Program-made: the position numbers and the translations under genes
NCBI GenBank assembly: GCA_963779645.1
Contig: CAVZYX010000005.1
Span: forward strand, 1,178,001-1,242,000
Source of the DNA: CALMBW01 sp963779645
GTDB taxonomy: Bacteria; Actinomycetota; CADDZG01; WHSQ01
Length of the DNA: 64,000 nucleotides
Direction of reading: 5' to 3'
In this document: in pieces, positions 41,247-51,425 of the stretch
Position numbering within the stretch: the stretch's first letter is position 1
Layout: each line of letters starts with the position of its first letter
The notes under the pieces: model-generated
What the model saw: the letters and a program-made list of their open reading frames with translations, nothing else
Told to the model about the DNA's origin: nothing
The model's database searches: none

Positions 41247-41373
41247 TTTCATGACTCCTGACTCTCTCAACGGACCTAGGGGCACTCTAGTGGAGAGGGC
41301 ATGGGTGGAACGAGTGGTTTTCCTACTTTGTTCAAGCCGGGTATCCCCGCTGTTACACCCGTAATCTGAGGAC

Positions 41374-42522
41374 ATGGCCGACAAGGTAGACGTCGCGGTC
41401 ATCGGTGGTGGGGTGATCGGGTTGTCGTGTGCACGCGAACTGCGCCGGGCCGGTGTGGATCGCGTGCTTGTCCTTGAGCGCGAGCCGGGCTTCGGCCTCG
41501 GGTCCTCGTCCCGAGCCAATGGGGGAGTTCGAGCCCAATTCACGACGGCGATCAACATCGCTTTCTCTCTTTACTCGATAGGTGAGTTGGAAGACCTCGC
41601 CTCGCGCCGGCCCGACGTGCTCGAGTTCCACCAGACCGGATACCTCTTATTCACCGGACGACACGATGCAGCCGAGGGCCTCGAGAAAGCGTGTGAACTC
41701 CAACGGAGTCTCGGTGTCGAGACGGAATGGCTGAGTGGCGAAGAAGTGGCGGAGCGCGCTCCACTCGTCAGACCCGAGGGACTGGTCGCAGGGACGTTCC
41801 ATGCGCGCGACGGTTTCCTCGACCCCTGGTCGGTGGTGACCGCTATGCGACTCGAGGCCAAAGCCGAGGGGGCGGACCTGCGGACCACGAGCGAGGTGAC
41901 CTCCATCGACACATCGGAAGGAGGTTTCGTCGTCGACACGACAGAGGGTCGGTTCGAGACCACGGTCGTCGTAGATGCTGCGGGCTCGGATGCTGCCGAA
42001 GTAGCGGAGCTAGTCGGCGTCACGATCCCTGTCGAGCCGGTGCGACGGAACATGGCTTATATCGAAGAGGACCGGCGAGAGCTGATCCCGATGCTCGTGG
42101 ATCTCGATACGGGAGTCCTCGTTAGACGCGAAACGGAGGGCGGCTACGTGATCGCGTACTCCGATCCGAATGATCTACCGGGCCGCGACATCTCGCTCGA
42201 CCCGAAGTTCCTGGAGGACGTTGCCGGACGCATAGGCAAGAGGTTTCCTACGGTCGAGTCCATGCCGATCGATCCGAAACATTGCTGGGCGGGTCTGTAT
42301 CCCGAGACCCCTGATCACCACGCGATCGTCGGACAGTCTTCGGTTCCGGGTTTCTACCTCGCAGTAGGGTTCGGGGGCCACGGGATCATGCATTCACCGG
42401 CGGCCGGCAAGGCGATCGCCGAGCTCGTAACCAAGCCGGAATCACAGACATTTGATCTGCATCCCCTGCGAGCCTCCCGGTTCGAAGAGGGGGATCTCGT
42501 TCGAGAGATAGCGGTCTTCTAA
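41374..42522 (+). CDS. FAD-dependent oxidoreductase of the D-amino-acid/sarcosine oxidase family
   Basis: 382 residues. FAD motif GGGVIG at residues 11-16, the SSSRANGGVRAQ loop typical of DAO-type enzymes, and the C-terminal GLYPETPDHHAIVG then VGFGGHGIMHSPAAGKAIAE that closes over the flavin. Members oxidise secondary or tertiary amines such as sarcosine, glycine or proline derivatives. It is divergent from an amino-acid importer, which suggests a shared nitrogenous substrate. It abuts the AlkD-like gene (stop 42522, GTG 42523), so the two are co-translated. Confidence 0.85.
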   Translation: MADKVDVAVIGGGVIGLSCARELRRAGVDRVLVLEREPGFGLGSSSRANGGVRAQFTTAINIAFSLYSIGELEDLASRRPDVLEFHQTGYLLFTGRHDAAEGLEKACELQRSLGVETEWLSGEEVAERAPLVRPEGLVAGTFHARDGFLDPWSVVTAMRLEAKAEGADLRTTSEVTSIDTSEGGFVVDTTEGRFETTVVVDAAGSDAAEVAELVGVTIPVEPVRRNMAYIEEDRRELIPMLVDLDTGVLVRRETEGGYVIAYSDPNDLPGRDISLDPKFLEDVAGRIGKRFPTVESMPIDPKHCWAGLYPETPDHHAIVGQSSVPGFYLAVGFGGHGIMHSPAAGKAIAELVTKPESQTFDLHPLRASRFEEGDLVREIAVF

Positions 42523-43224
42523 GTGTCACGGGCCGGGGGGCTACTCGCGGAACTCAAAGGACGGGGGACGCCCGAGCGTGCGGAACAGGAGCAGCGCTAC
42601 CTAAAGAGCGAGCGCGAGCATTACGGCACGGATGTGCCGACCATCAGGATCACCGTTCGCCAGCTCATGAAGGGTCACCCGGACATGTCGCGCGATGAGC
42701 TGTTCGAGACCGTCGAAGGCTTGTGGGATTCCGGCGTGCACGAGGGCGCGATGGCATCCGTCGAACTCCTCTCACTGCGGCTCGGTCACCTCGGCCCCCA
42801 GGACATCTTCCTGATCGAGCAGATGATCAGGGAATCGAAGACCTGGGCGCTCGTCGACCCATTGGCCGCGACGGTGACCGGAAGCATCGTCGAACGCTTC
42901 CCCTATGTGAACGAGACCCTCGATCTATGGGCGAAAGACGACGACTTCTGGATCCGACGAAGCGCGTTGCTGGCGCTGCTAGTGCCGTTGCGACGCGGGG
43001 CAGGGGACTTCGAGCGGTTCGGTCGTTATGCGAACGACATGCTGGGCGAGAAGGAGTTCTTCATCCGTAAAGCGATCGGTTGGGTGTTGCGCGAGACATC
43101 TAAGAAGCGACCGGAATTGGTGTTCGAGTGGCTCGGCCCCCGCACGAAGCGTGCCTCGGGTGTCACGATGCGCGAAGCTGTTCGTTACCTATCAGAGGAT
43201 CAGCGGATCGAACTCGGCCTCTAA
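42523..43224 (+). CDS. AlkD-like DNA alkylation repair protein
   Basis: 233 residues from GTG 42523, built of HEAT-like helical repeats: VRQLMKGHPDMSRDELFETV, MRESKTWALVDPLAATV-type text (IRESKTWALVDPLAA) with the Trp and Asp that are catalytic in AlkD, and FWIRRSALLALLVPLRRG, KEFFIRKAIGWVLRETSKKR. AlkD removes N3- and N7-alkylated bases without flipping them. The repeat pattern and key residues match the family well. Its coupling to an FAD amine oxidase could reflect protection from aldehyde or alkylating by-products, which is speculative. Confidence 0.85.
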   Translation: MSRAGGLLAELKGRGTPERAEQEQRYLKSEREHYGTDVPTIRITVRQLMKGHPDMSRDELFETVEGLWDSGVHEGAMASVELLSLRLGHLGPQDIFLIEQMIRESKTWALVDPLAATVTGSIVERFPYVNETLDLWAKDDDFWIRRSALLALLVPLRRGAGDFERFGRYANDMLGEKEFFIRKAIGWVLRETSKKRPELVFEWLGPRTKRASGVTMREAVRYLSEDQRIELGL

Positions 43225-43230
43225 TGCCGG

Positions 43231-44031
43231 CTAGGCGCTGTGGAACAGCTTGGCGAAGCGAAGTGCTAGCAGCGGCTTGCGTCCCCACGACATGATCTTG
43301 CCGGTAAGGATCGGACCAACTTGTCCTGTGCGGCCATAGCCAACCAACAGGTAGGAAACGGGGTCTGCAGAGATAACGACGTCGACCTTGGGCGGTCGCT
43401 CAGAGTCGATCCGCAGCGAGCCATCCTGAACCGTGATGAATACGGTGGGCCCCTGTCGCAACCGAAGTTCGAAGGTCGCATTCATGCTCTCGGCGGTTTC
43501 TGCCTTCAGGAAGTTCGGAAGTATGGGCATGAGTCCCTGGATCGAGAGCAGAGCTTGCTCTCGTGTGACATCCCATTGCGCGCCTGAAGCTTGCGCGATG
43601 TCGAGGCCGTGGATGGCCGACTCCTGGACGATGATGCAGGCGAGTGAGTAAACGGGAGCCTTTAGCCCTCCGTGCCAGGGCCTGTCCTCTTCCCAGATCT
43701 CGGGCGTTGCTGCGTCGAGGAATGTCGCGACGGCGTCGTCGATGCGTTGAGCGAGAACCTTCAGGTCGCGTTCGGGGTCGGCGTCGACATGACGTTGCCA
43801 CTCCGCACCCATGTTGAGGTGGTCTCGGATCGGGGACTCGCCGGTGCCATCGATCAACTTGGGGAAGAGGTTGAAGATCTGAGAAGTGTGGGCCGCAACC
43901 TGCGACACGTTCCATTCCCCGATCGCATTGGTGAGCGGTTTCGCTTCCGAGCGAAGCAGAGCCGTGTACTTACCGGTCACTGTTCGAAGCTCGTTGAGGG
44001 TGTGCTCGCGGGCGGGGATAGGAAGGCTCAT
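43231..44031 (-). CDS. Maleylpyruvate isomerase N-terminal domain plus SCP2-like C-terminal domain
   Basis: 266 residues. N-terminal bundle with IGEWNVSQVAAHTSQIFNLF (metal His) and IIVQESAIHGLDIAQASG (second His). From about residue 165 the text LRLRQGPTVFITVQDGSLRI and KVDVVISADPVSYLLVGYGR is a sterol-carrier-protein-2 type lipid-binding domain. This fusion is common in actinobacteria and suggests a hydrophobic ligand. It is convergent with the AlkD-like gene and divergent from the cyclase gene at 44098. Fourth paralogue of the family in this window. Confidence 0.75.
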   Translation of the reverse strand: MSLPIPAREHTLNELRTVTGKYTALLRSEAKPLTNAIGEWNVSQVAAHTSQIFNLFPKLIDGTGESPIRDHLNMGAEWQRHVDADPERDLKVLAQRIDDAVATFLDAATPEIWEEDRPWHGGLKAPVYSLACIIVQESAIHGLDIAQASGAQWDVTREQALLSIQGLMPILPNFLKAETAESMNATFELRLRQGPTVFITVQDGSLRIDSERPPKVDVVISADPVSYLLVGYGRTGQVGPILTGKIMSWGRKPLLALRFAKLFHSA

Positions 44032-44097
44032 GGCCTCAATACTGCCTCATCCAGAGCCCGGTTTGCTCAAGTTCGCCACCCGGTGGACCATCTAGGT

Positions 44098-45414
44098 ATG
44101 TCATACGAGGTTCGGTGGGCGAAGAACGGTGAGGTGAGCCTGGCTTACGCCGTAAGCGGCGAGGGCCCGATAGATCTGATGTTCGTGAACATCTGGTACT
44201 CGAACCTCGATCACCTCGGCGGTGTCCACTTCCTCGACAAGTGGTCGGAGGGAATGGCCGCTTTCTCCAGGATGATCGTGTGGGACCGGCGCGGGGCCGG
44301 ACTCTCGGACAGGTTGTCTGGACCCGCGACCCTCGAAGAGGGCATCGACGACCTGCTCACCGTGATGGATGCGGCGGAAGTCGAGAAAGCGGCGTTGCTC
44401 GGCTTCAACGAATCGTCGACCCTCTGCATGCTTGCCGCCGCTACGCACCCCGACCGTTTCTCTCACCTCGTTCTCTACGGTGCGTTCCCAACGACCGTGT
44501 ACAAACCCGACTATCCGTGGGGGCAAGACGAACAGGAACGCGACGAACAGATCGCATGGATCATGGCGAACTGGGGAACTCGCGAGATCGCCCAGATGCT
44601 GATGCTCGATGGCGATGAGGAATCCATGGAATGGGCGATGCGTTGGATGAGGAACTCGGTGTCGCGCGATGCACTCCCGGCCTTCTACGACATGATCGCC
44701 AAAACCGACGTGCGTCAGGTGCTCCCCTCCATCCGGGTCCCGACACTCGTCCTGCACCGTAAGGAAGACCTAGCTGTGCCCGTCGACAACGCTCGTTACC
44801 TCGCCGAGCACATCCCGGGGGCCAAGCTGGTCGAGCTGGAGGGTTTTCACCACGCACCGTTCCTCGGCGATCGCCAAGCGTTGAACGATGAGATCGAAGA
44901 GTTCCTCACCGGAGCGCGACCACAGCGCGAGGCAGACCGTGTGCTCGCAACGATCCTGTTCACGGACATCGTCGATTCGACCTCGACAGCTGGTTCGGTA
45001 GGGGACTCGCGTTGGAAGGAACTGCTCGATCAACATGATGAGATCTCGCGCGGCGAGATCGTCAAACACAACGGACGTCTAGTTAAGTCGACCGGTGACG
45101 GACTCCTTGCAACATTCGATGGGCCGCAACGAGCCATCCGTTGTGCCAAAGCGATCAGTGCTTCGATGCCGAGGATCGGCCTTTCGATCAGGGCCGGCCT
45201 GCATACCGGCGAGGTCGAGATGCGCGGTGATGATCTCGGCGGGATCGCGGTGCATATCGGTGCGAGGGTTATGGCCATCGCCGAGCCGGGTGAGGTTCTC
45301 GTTTCGGGGTCGGTGCCGCCGCTAGTTGCCGGCTCCGGGATCGCGTTCACAGCTCGGGGAACGCATGCGCTTAAGGGTGTAGAGGGTGAATGGCCGGTGT
45401 TCGCAGTTACCTGA
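44098..45414 (+). CDS. Alpha/beta-hydrolase fused to class III adenylate/guanylate cyclase, nucleophile Ser replaced
   Basis: 438 residues from ATG 44098; the longer open frame upstream overlaps the opposite gene and is discarded. Residues 1-270 are an alpha/beta-hydrolase: VWDRRGAGLSDRL oxyanion region and HHAPFLGD with the His. The elbow reads GFNESS where GxSxG is expected, so the nucleophile Ser is Asn. Residues about 280-438 are a class III cyclase: FTDIVDSTSTAGSVGD (metal Asp), KSTGDGLLATFDG, RAGLHTGEVE. The layout is like mycobacterial cyclases with N-terminal hydrolase domains. The hydrolase half may act as a ligand sensor rather than an enzyme. The 3' end overlaps the hidden end of the giant protein gene by 8 bp. 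Confidence 0.85.
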   Translation: MSYEVRWAKNGEVSLAYAVSGEGPIDLMFVNIWYSNLDHLGGVHFLDKWSEGMAAFSRMIVWDRRGAGLSDRLSGPATLEEGIDDLLTVMDAAEVEKAALLGFNESSTLCMLAAATHPDRFSHLVLYGAFPTTVYKPDYPWGQDEQERDEQIAWIMANWGTREIAQMLMLDGDEESMEWAMRWMRNSVSRDALPAFYDMIAKTDVRQVLPSIRVPTLVLHRKEDLAVPVDNARYLAEHIPGAKLVELEGFHHAPFLGDRQALNDEIEEFLTGARPQREADRVLATILFTDIVDSTSTAGSVGDSRWKELLDQHDEISRGEIVKHNGRLVKSTGDGLLATFDGPQRAIRCAKAISASMPRIGLSIRAGLHTGEVEMRGDDLGGIAVHIGARVMAIAEPGEVLVSGSVPPLVAGSGIAFTARGTHALKGVEGEWPVFAVT

Positions 45415-48400
45415 TAAGCGCGCTACGCCTTTTCTTGATGACGGTGAACTTCGTCTTGCTCTTTGCTGAACCCCCAGGAGAAGTAACTGTAATGTAGCCA
45501 CTCTTGGCCTTCTTCGGCACCACGACGGTGATCTTCTTGTCGGAGACCACGGTGAACTGCTTGGCCGCCACGCCATTGAACTTCACAGCACTAGCGTCGG
45601 TGAAACCGACACCCGTGATCGTGATGCTCTTGCCTGGAGCTGCCTTGCGAGGAGCTCAACTCCTTGATCACGGGCTTGATGTACTCTCGCGAACGTGGCT
45701 GTAACGGCCGTCGACTCGTCGGCCGAGATGGTGCAGGTCTCTGTACCTCCACATGACCCGCTCCATCCAACGAAGCGAGAACCGGCAGCCGAGGTGGCAG
45801 TCAGCGTGACCTCGGTGGCGAGATCCATCTCGCATGTCTGACCGCAATCGATGCCCGCAGGATCGCTCGTCACCGACCCGGCTCCCGTACCGTCGAGCTG
45901 GACGAGGAGCATGTTTCGCTCTTCGGCCTCGTAGGTCGCAACCTCGAGGGTCTCGCGGGGGAGCCCGTTCTGGACGATCTCGGCAACGATGGTCCTCGTC
46001 CCTGCCATTCCAACGGCCGGGGTGAACTCGATGGATCCCGTTGCTTCGTTCGTCTCGGTGATGACCTGCGAAGTGTCTTCGCCGGTTTCGATGAAGCGAA
46101 CGGTTTGACCCTCGATCGGCGTCAGCTCCCAGGACAAGGTTCGGGTCGCTCCATCACCTGTTACCTCAGCGCTGACGGCGGCTTCGCCTAGGCCGTCAGA
46201 GTCCGAGGCGTCCTTGAGAGGCGACGAACCCTCCTGCAAGGTGGCGGTCCACTCACCCTCTTCGGGCTTGTCGACCAGGATGATCGTCTCGTTGGTGTCG
46301 TCGTCGACGGCGATCAGATAGTCCTCGTGCTGGCCGAGCGTGTTTTCAGAAACCGAGATGGTCCCGCCGCTCGGACGGTGAAGGTCGATCAGCGGCGGCG
46401 CGTTCTTTCCAACGAAGCGGAATGCCTTAACCGGCAGATCATCGGCCGCGGCCATCCGCAGGCGATACGTCGAGTCGTCCGTTGGAGCCGTTGTGCGAGC
46501 GATCAGACGCGGTGCGGCCTTGATCGACTTGTATGGCCCGAGGTCACAGCCCTTGAAGACCTCCGGCGAGCCGCCCCACTTGTAGCCCATGCCCGCCGTC
46601 CAGTCGGTGGACCATCCCACGATGCCACCACAGATCGCAGCGCCGATGTTGGAAAGGATCGCTTTGCCGACCACATCGATGTCGATGGTTCCGCACTTGA
46701 TGAAGCACGGAGTAGCGAGATGGATGCCTGCTTCAGCCTCGCCACTGACCTGGAAAGCGAAGGGGTTCGAGCGGTACTTGCCCTCCACAACCGCTTTGAC
46801 CTTGGCAGGACCGATCGTCAGTCCTGAGGTGCAACTACCCAGACAACCGCCGACGCCGATAGATCGGGGGTGGGTGTAATCCACGTAGCCCTCACTCAGC
46901 TTGTACCCCATGAGCTTGACGTCGCCGTCGATGCGGAATCCTGGGATGCCGGAGTTCTCGTAGCGGATAAGGAAGGCTCCATCCGCGGTTATGGGACGTA
47001 CCCCGAAGATCGTCGGACCAGCTTGCAACCCCATGTTTCCGCCGAAGTTGATGTTGTCTTGCCACTGGAAGCCCACCCTGTAGATCCCGGTGTGAGGGAT
47101 GAGGGCGATCGGCAATGGCTGACCGAATTGAACGTCGGCCGCCAGCTTCACTAGCTGGTTGTTCTTGAGCCCAACCCCGGCGGCCACCTGGATCACTCCT
47201 GGCAGCACGACGGTGGCCGAACCATCCCAGGTCCGCGCGCTCTTGAAGTTGACCTTGAGGTCATTGACCTCTATGTAGCCGATCAGCTTGGCGTACTTCA
47301 CCTCGAGGTTCGCTCGACTGACCTGGCCCGCGTTGGTTAGACGGACGGTACCGGTGATCCCGCTCACGTCCGCCCCCGGGCCGGTGACGGAGCCGTCGAT
47401 GCCCCAGAGGTTTTGAGAAGGCACATAGGTAAGTGCCATCCGGCGCACATTGATCAACGGGTTGGTCTGACCGGTGGACTGGTCGAGGGCTTGGAACAGC
47501 CCGAAGTTGTTCGCCGTTAGTCGAGCGTAAGTGACGTTGAATGCGACGCTATTGGTGAGACCCTGCACGTTCGCGTCGAACGCGACGTTGCCGTTGCCGT
47601 ACCAGTCCTTTGCTAGGGTCCCCGTTCCCGTGATGTCCCACCCCGTACCGGCCGCATCGGGAGCAAGGTTCAGCGTCAGGTTGGTTGCCGTGAACAGATC
47701 GTCGGCGAAGGTCATCTGCGGTGTGTTGAGAGTCACGTTCGCGATCGGCGGAGCGCACGCGAAGTTCAACGCCTGGAAGTTCTGTACGCATGCTTGAACC
47801 CCAGGCAGGCTCAGCCCGATGTTTCCAGTCACGGTGCCGGCCGCCTGGCCGGCGAGCGTTCCGGTGACGCTGTAACCGGTCGGGAACTGGATGCCGAAGA
47901 AGTTGCCGAACGTCGGTCCCATGACGAGGTTGTTGACAATCAGCGACTGTCCGAACAGCTGGCAGGTAGGCACGGTGATGTTCGCCCCGTTCATGATCCC
48001 CACGGGGTTCAGCTGGATCTGTCCTGTTAGCTGCGATCCGCAATCCTGTCCAACCGCGGCCTGTCGGGGGCGGTGGCCCCCGGGAAGGGATCGGTTGGAG
48101 GCGTCCGCCAGATCCCAGGACAGACCGTCCGAGCTCGAGAGTCGTAGTTCTGGTACGTACACGACGCCTCCGAGACCGACGTTCGTGAGGGTGAAAGAGC
48201 CGCCGCTGTAGGCGCCGTTCGCGTAGTTGAGCGTTCCGCTGAAGTTGCCGGTTGCGGTGCCCGCCAGCACTACGTTCCCTCCAGCTTTCCATCCGTCGGC
48301 CGTGTGAATGATGGTTACCTCTTCGAGGTTGAAGGTCTGCGCGATGCCTGCAGTGAATGGGTACTCGATCGCGGAAGTGTCGGGGTTCAGGCGCCCGATC

Positions 48401-51276
48401 TTGAAGGTGTTGCTTTTGAGACCGCCGGTGCGATCGGAGAAGAACTGCAAGAGGCCGTCGCCACCACCAAGAACCGCCGGGAGCTGAGTGGGCATCGTAA
48501 GAGTCACGCCGTCAGCGCCGGCATCGAGAACGACCAACTGTGAGATGGGGACGCCCAGCACTTCGGTGAACTTCGGGAAGGTGAAGATCTGAGCTTGGCT
48601 CAGGTCCATGTAAAGCTCATCATCGAACAGGGTGAACGGCCCGATCTTCTGGGTGCTTGTTTTGACCGGACCCGCGTTCATCTGGATAACTCCGTCGGAT
48701 GACAAGGTCTGCCCGGCAGTATCGAGGGTGAACGTCCTGCCCTTCGGAAGCAGGTTGATGCCATCGAGCTTCATCGGTTCAGTCGTCGTGAAGGTTGTGC
48801 CGGATCCTTTGAAGCAGCCGGTCAGGTACCAGGCGCCTACCTTCTTCGTGGTCTCGGGGGCCTCGTTGCAGTAACCGCCCGAGTCTTTGAGTTCGAAGTG
48901 AGCGTGGACGAACACCGGCTTGTTGCCAACCTTGACGCTGCAGACGTTCTTCGTGCCCGTGCAGCCATCGGTCCACTTCACGAACTCCGAGCCTTTGTCG
49001 GCCGTCGCCTCCAATTTGACAGTCTTGCCCGAGAACTTGTCGCTCGTGCATTGCGTTTGTTCCGGGGTACATCTGATCCCGGAGGGATCGCTCTTAACCA
49101 AGCCCGTGCCCGACCCTTCCTTGACGACGGTTAACCCGGGTGGGAAAGACTCGAACTGCCATGAGGCGGGGCTTGCGTCGGTACCGTGAGCGTTCTTGGC
49201 TCTTACGTAGAACGTGTAGTGGCCCTTGGCCAGACTCTGGTAGCTGACGATCGGTTCCGCAGAACTCGACGCCGCCATCGATCCGCAGTCCCTGTAGTCG
49301 TGCAGGCCCGGCCAACCGTTGCTGCTCGAAAGCCTGCACTCGAAGGAGGCGGGATAGCGGGATGCTCGGAACTTGAAGGTGGCGCTGTTGTCGCCCACGG
49401 CTTCGCCCGGCTTGGTCGTGATTGTCGTGTCGGGAGGTCCTCCCGTGCCCCAATCCAGCGAGATGAAGCGCGCATCAGGCGATACCTCTTTGATCAGTTT
49501 CAATCCGGTGCCGTCTGGCTTGATCGTGTAGATGTCGCCATTGCGCACGAACGCGATCCGTGTACCGCTCGGCGACCACACGGGGGATCTGTCTGCCGTG
49601 CCCTTGGTTACGTTGAAGAGACCAGTTCCGCCATTGACGTTGACCGTGTAAACGCTGGAGGTCCCATTCGAAGCGACGCCCGTGTAAGCGACCTTTGCAC
49701 CGTCCGGCGAGTAGGAGGGCTCGATGTCGCTGCCCGTATTGTTCGCGTTGCTGGTCAATTGAGCCAAGCCACGGCCATCCGGTTGGATCGTGAATAGGTC
49801 TCCCTTGTCGGAGAAAGCGATGCGGGAAGCGTCAGGCGACCACGCCGGGTACCCACCACTGATCGGGAGGGTGACCTTCTGTGGGTCGGTCCCGTCCGGC
49901 TTCATGGTGTAGATGAACGTCTCTCCTGTTGAGGGACCCCAGTCCGGCGCTACCTCGAAGCCGGCGGTATTGGTGACCTTGAATTCAGAATCCTGGATCG
50001 TGGCTGACATCACATAGATGTCGCTTGAGGAAGCCGTTCCACTCGAAAAGGCGAGCTTCGTCCCGTCTGGTGACCAGCTCGGTCCCATTTCGTCGCGGAC
50101 GCTCGCAGTCAGGTGCAGTGGATCTTCAGCGTCAGAGCCGTCCGCCTCCATAACCATGAGGTCGAAGTCACCGTGCTGGTCGCTGCGGTAAGCGATCTTG
50201 GTTCCGTCCGGCGAGTATGTGGGATCATCCTCGTCCCACCCCGTGTCCGTGAGCTGCTGCAGCCCAGTGCCGTCGGGTTCGATCGTGTAGATGTTCCCGT
50301 TGCCACCACGGTACGAGGCGAAGACGACCTTCGACCCGTCACATGACCACTCGGGGCTCGTGTCCATCGCCGGGTTGTCGGACAGGTTGGTGGTGTCTCC
50401 GCTGGCGAGATCCCGGACCCAAACGTCCGGCGACATCCCCGAGTCGAAAGCGGTGTAGAGAACTTTGGTTCCGTCCGGGGAGTACGACGGGCCGTACTGG
50501 TCGCCATTAGGAACCGGCGTCAGCGCCGTTTGGTTCTGGCCGTCCGGATCCATCTCGTACATGGCTACGGGGCCACTGCTTTGCCGCCAGAAACCGACCT
50601 TCGACCCGTCCGGGCGCCAGTTAGGAGCGCTCTCGAAGGAGGACGTATCCGTCAACTGACTAGCCGTGCTGCCGGATGAGGGGTCTTGTTTGTAGATATC
50701 TCCGTCCAGGCCATAAACGAGCGTGCCCCCAGCCGCGCCGTTCGTGCATTGAGCCGCGGCCCCCCCTCCGATGAGGGTCGTGAACGCGATCCGGTCCCCC
50801 TTCGGCGACCACGCCGGCTGGGTGTCGGCGACTCGGTCGCTCGGTAGCAGTGTGCGGTTCTTGCCGTCGGACAGAACCGTGTAGATGCGCGGGGGTTTGC
50901 TCGACGAATTGGTGTCGAAAGCCGAGAACGCGATCATTCCCGAGGGTGACCACGTCGGGTGGATGTTGGTGCCGGGCGAATCGACGCCGATGCCAGCCTT
51001 CACCGAGACCATCGATGGGTTGATCTCGTCCGGGTTGAGAGTGAACACGCGGTATTCGCTGGTGTAGATCGAAACTACGAGCTCGCCGTCTTCGCCCGGA
51101 GCCGTGGCCTGGGCGGCCGGGATAGGGAGCGATGCCAATAGCGATGCCAATAGCGCGACGACCGGGAACGCACGCGCGCTCCTCCGGATGGTCGCTGCTC
51201 TTCGGGTTTTGGCTCTGGCCCGCGTTCTTGTTTCCGCCACCGGACGAGTCGACACGATTGTGTGTAAAGGGGTCAA
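45407..51276 (-). CDS. Giant secreted PD40/TolB-propeller protein; C-terminal IPT/TIG domain separated by two frameshifts
   Basis: As sequenced, the frame runs from 51276 to a stop at 45583 (1897 residues). There is a signal peptide (FPVVALLASLLASLPIPAAQA; the DNA repeats a 12-bp unit twice at 51128-51151). A long array of PD40 blades (SPDGTKVLYTAFDSG, SPDGTKIAYRSDQHG and others, about residues 60-620) follows, then Ig-like and InlB-type repeats with GSEFVKWTDGCTG, a long beta-rich part and a second such repeat, GSRFVGWSGSCGG (about 1840). After TATFA the frame slips at about 45686 and again at about 45653. Correcting both gives PVIKELSPRKAAPGKSITIT and a complete IPT/TIG domain down to a stop at 45407-45409. 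It probably acts as a surface adhesin or binding protein. Confidence 0.75.
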
Positions 51277-51425
51277 GAGTCAGCGCCTAAGCAGTTTGTG
51301 CAACAGTCCAAGCATCCGAAGGCCACATCCGTTGATGGGCGAGGAGGGTGAATGGTGCGTTTTCCCGTGACCTGGGGCGCGCTGGCACCTAGACTCGCTG
51401 CGAGCCACGACGACCGGGAGGGCAT

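Noticed and set aside
43672..44097. Upstream extension of the hydrolase-cyclase frame
   Set aside because: Overlaps the opposite isomerase-SCP2 gene and has no domain resemblance; the ATG at 44098 fits the family start.
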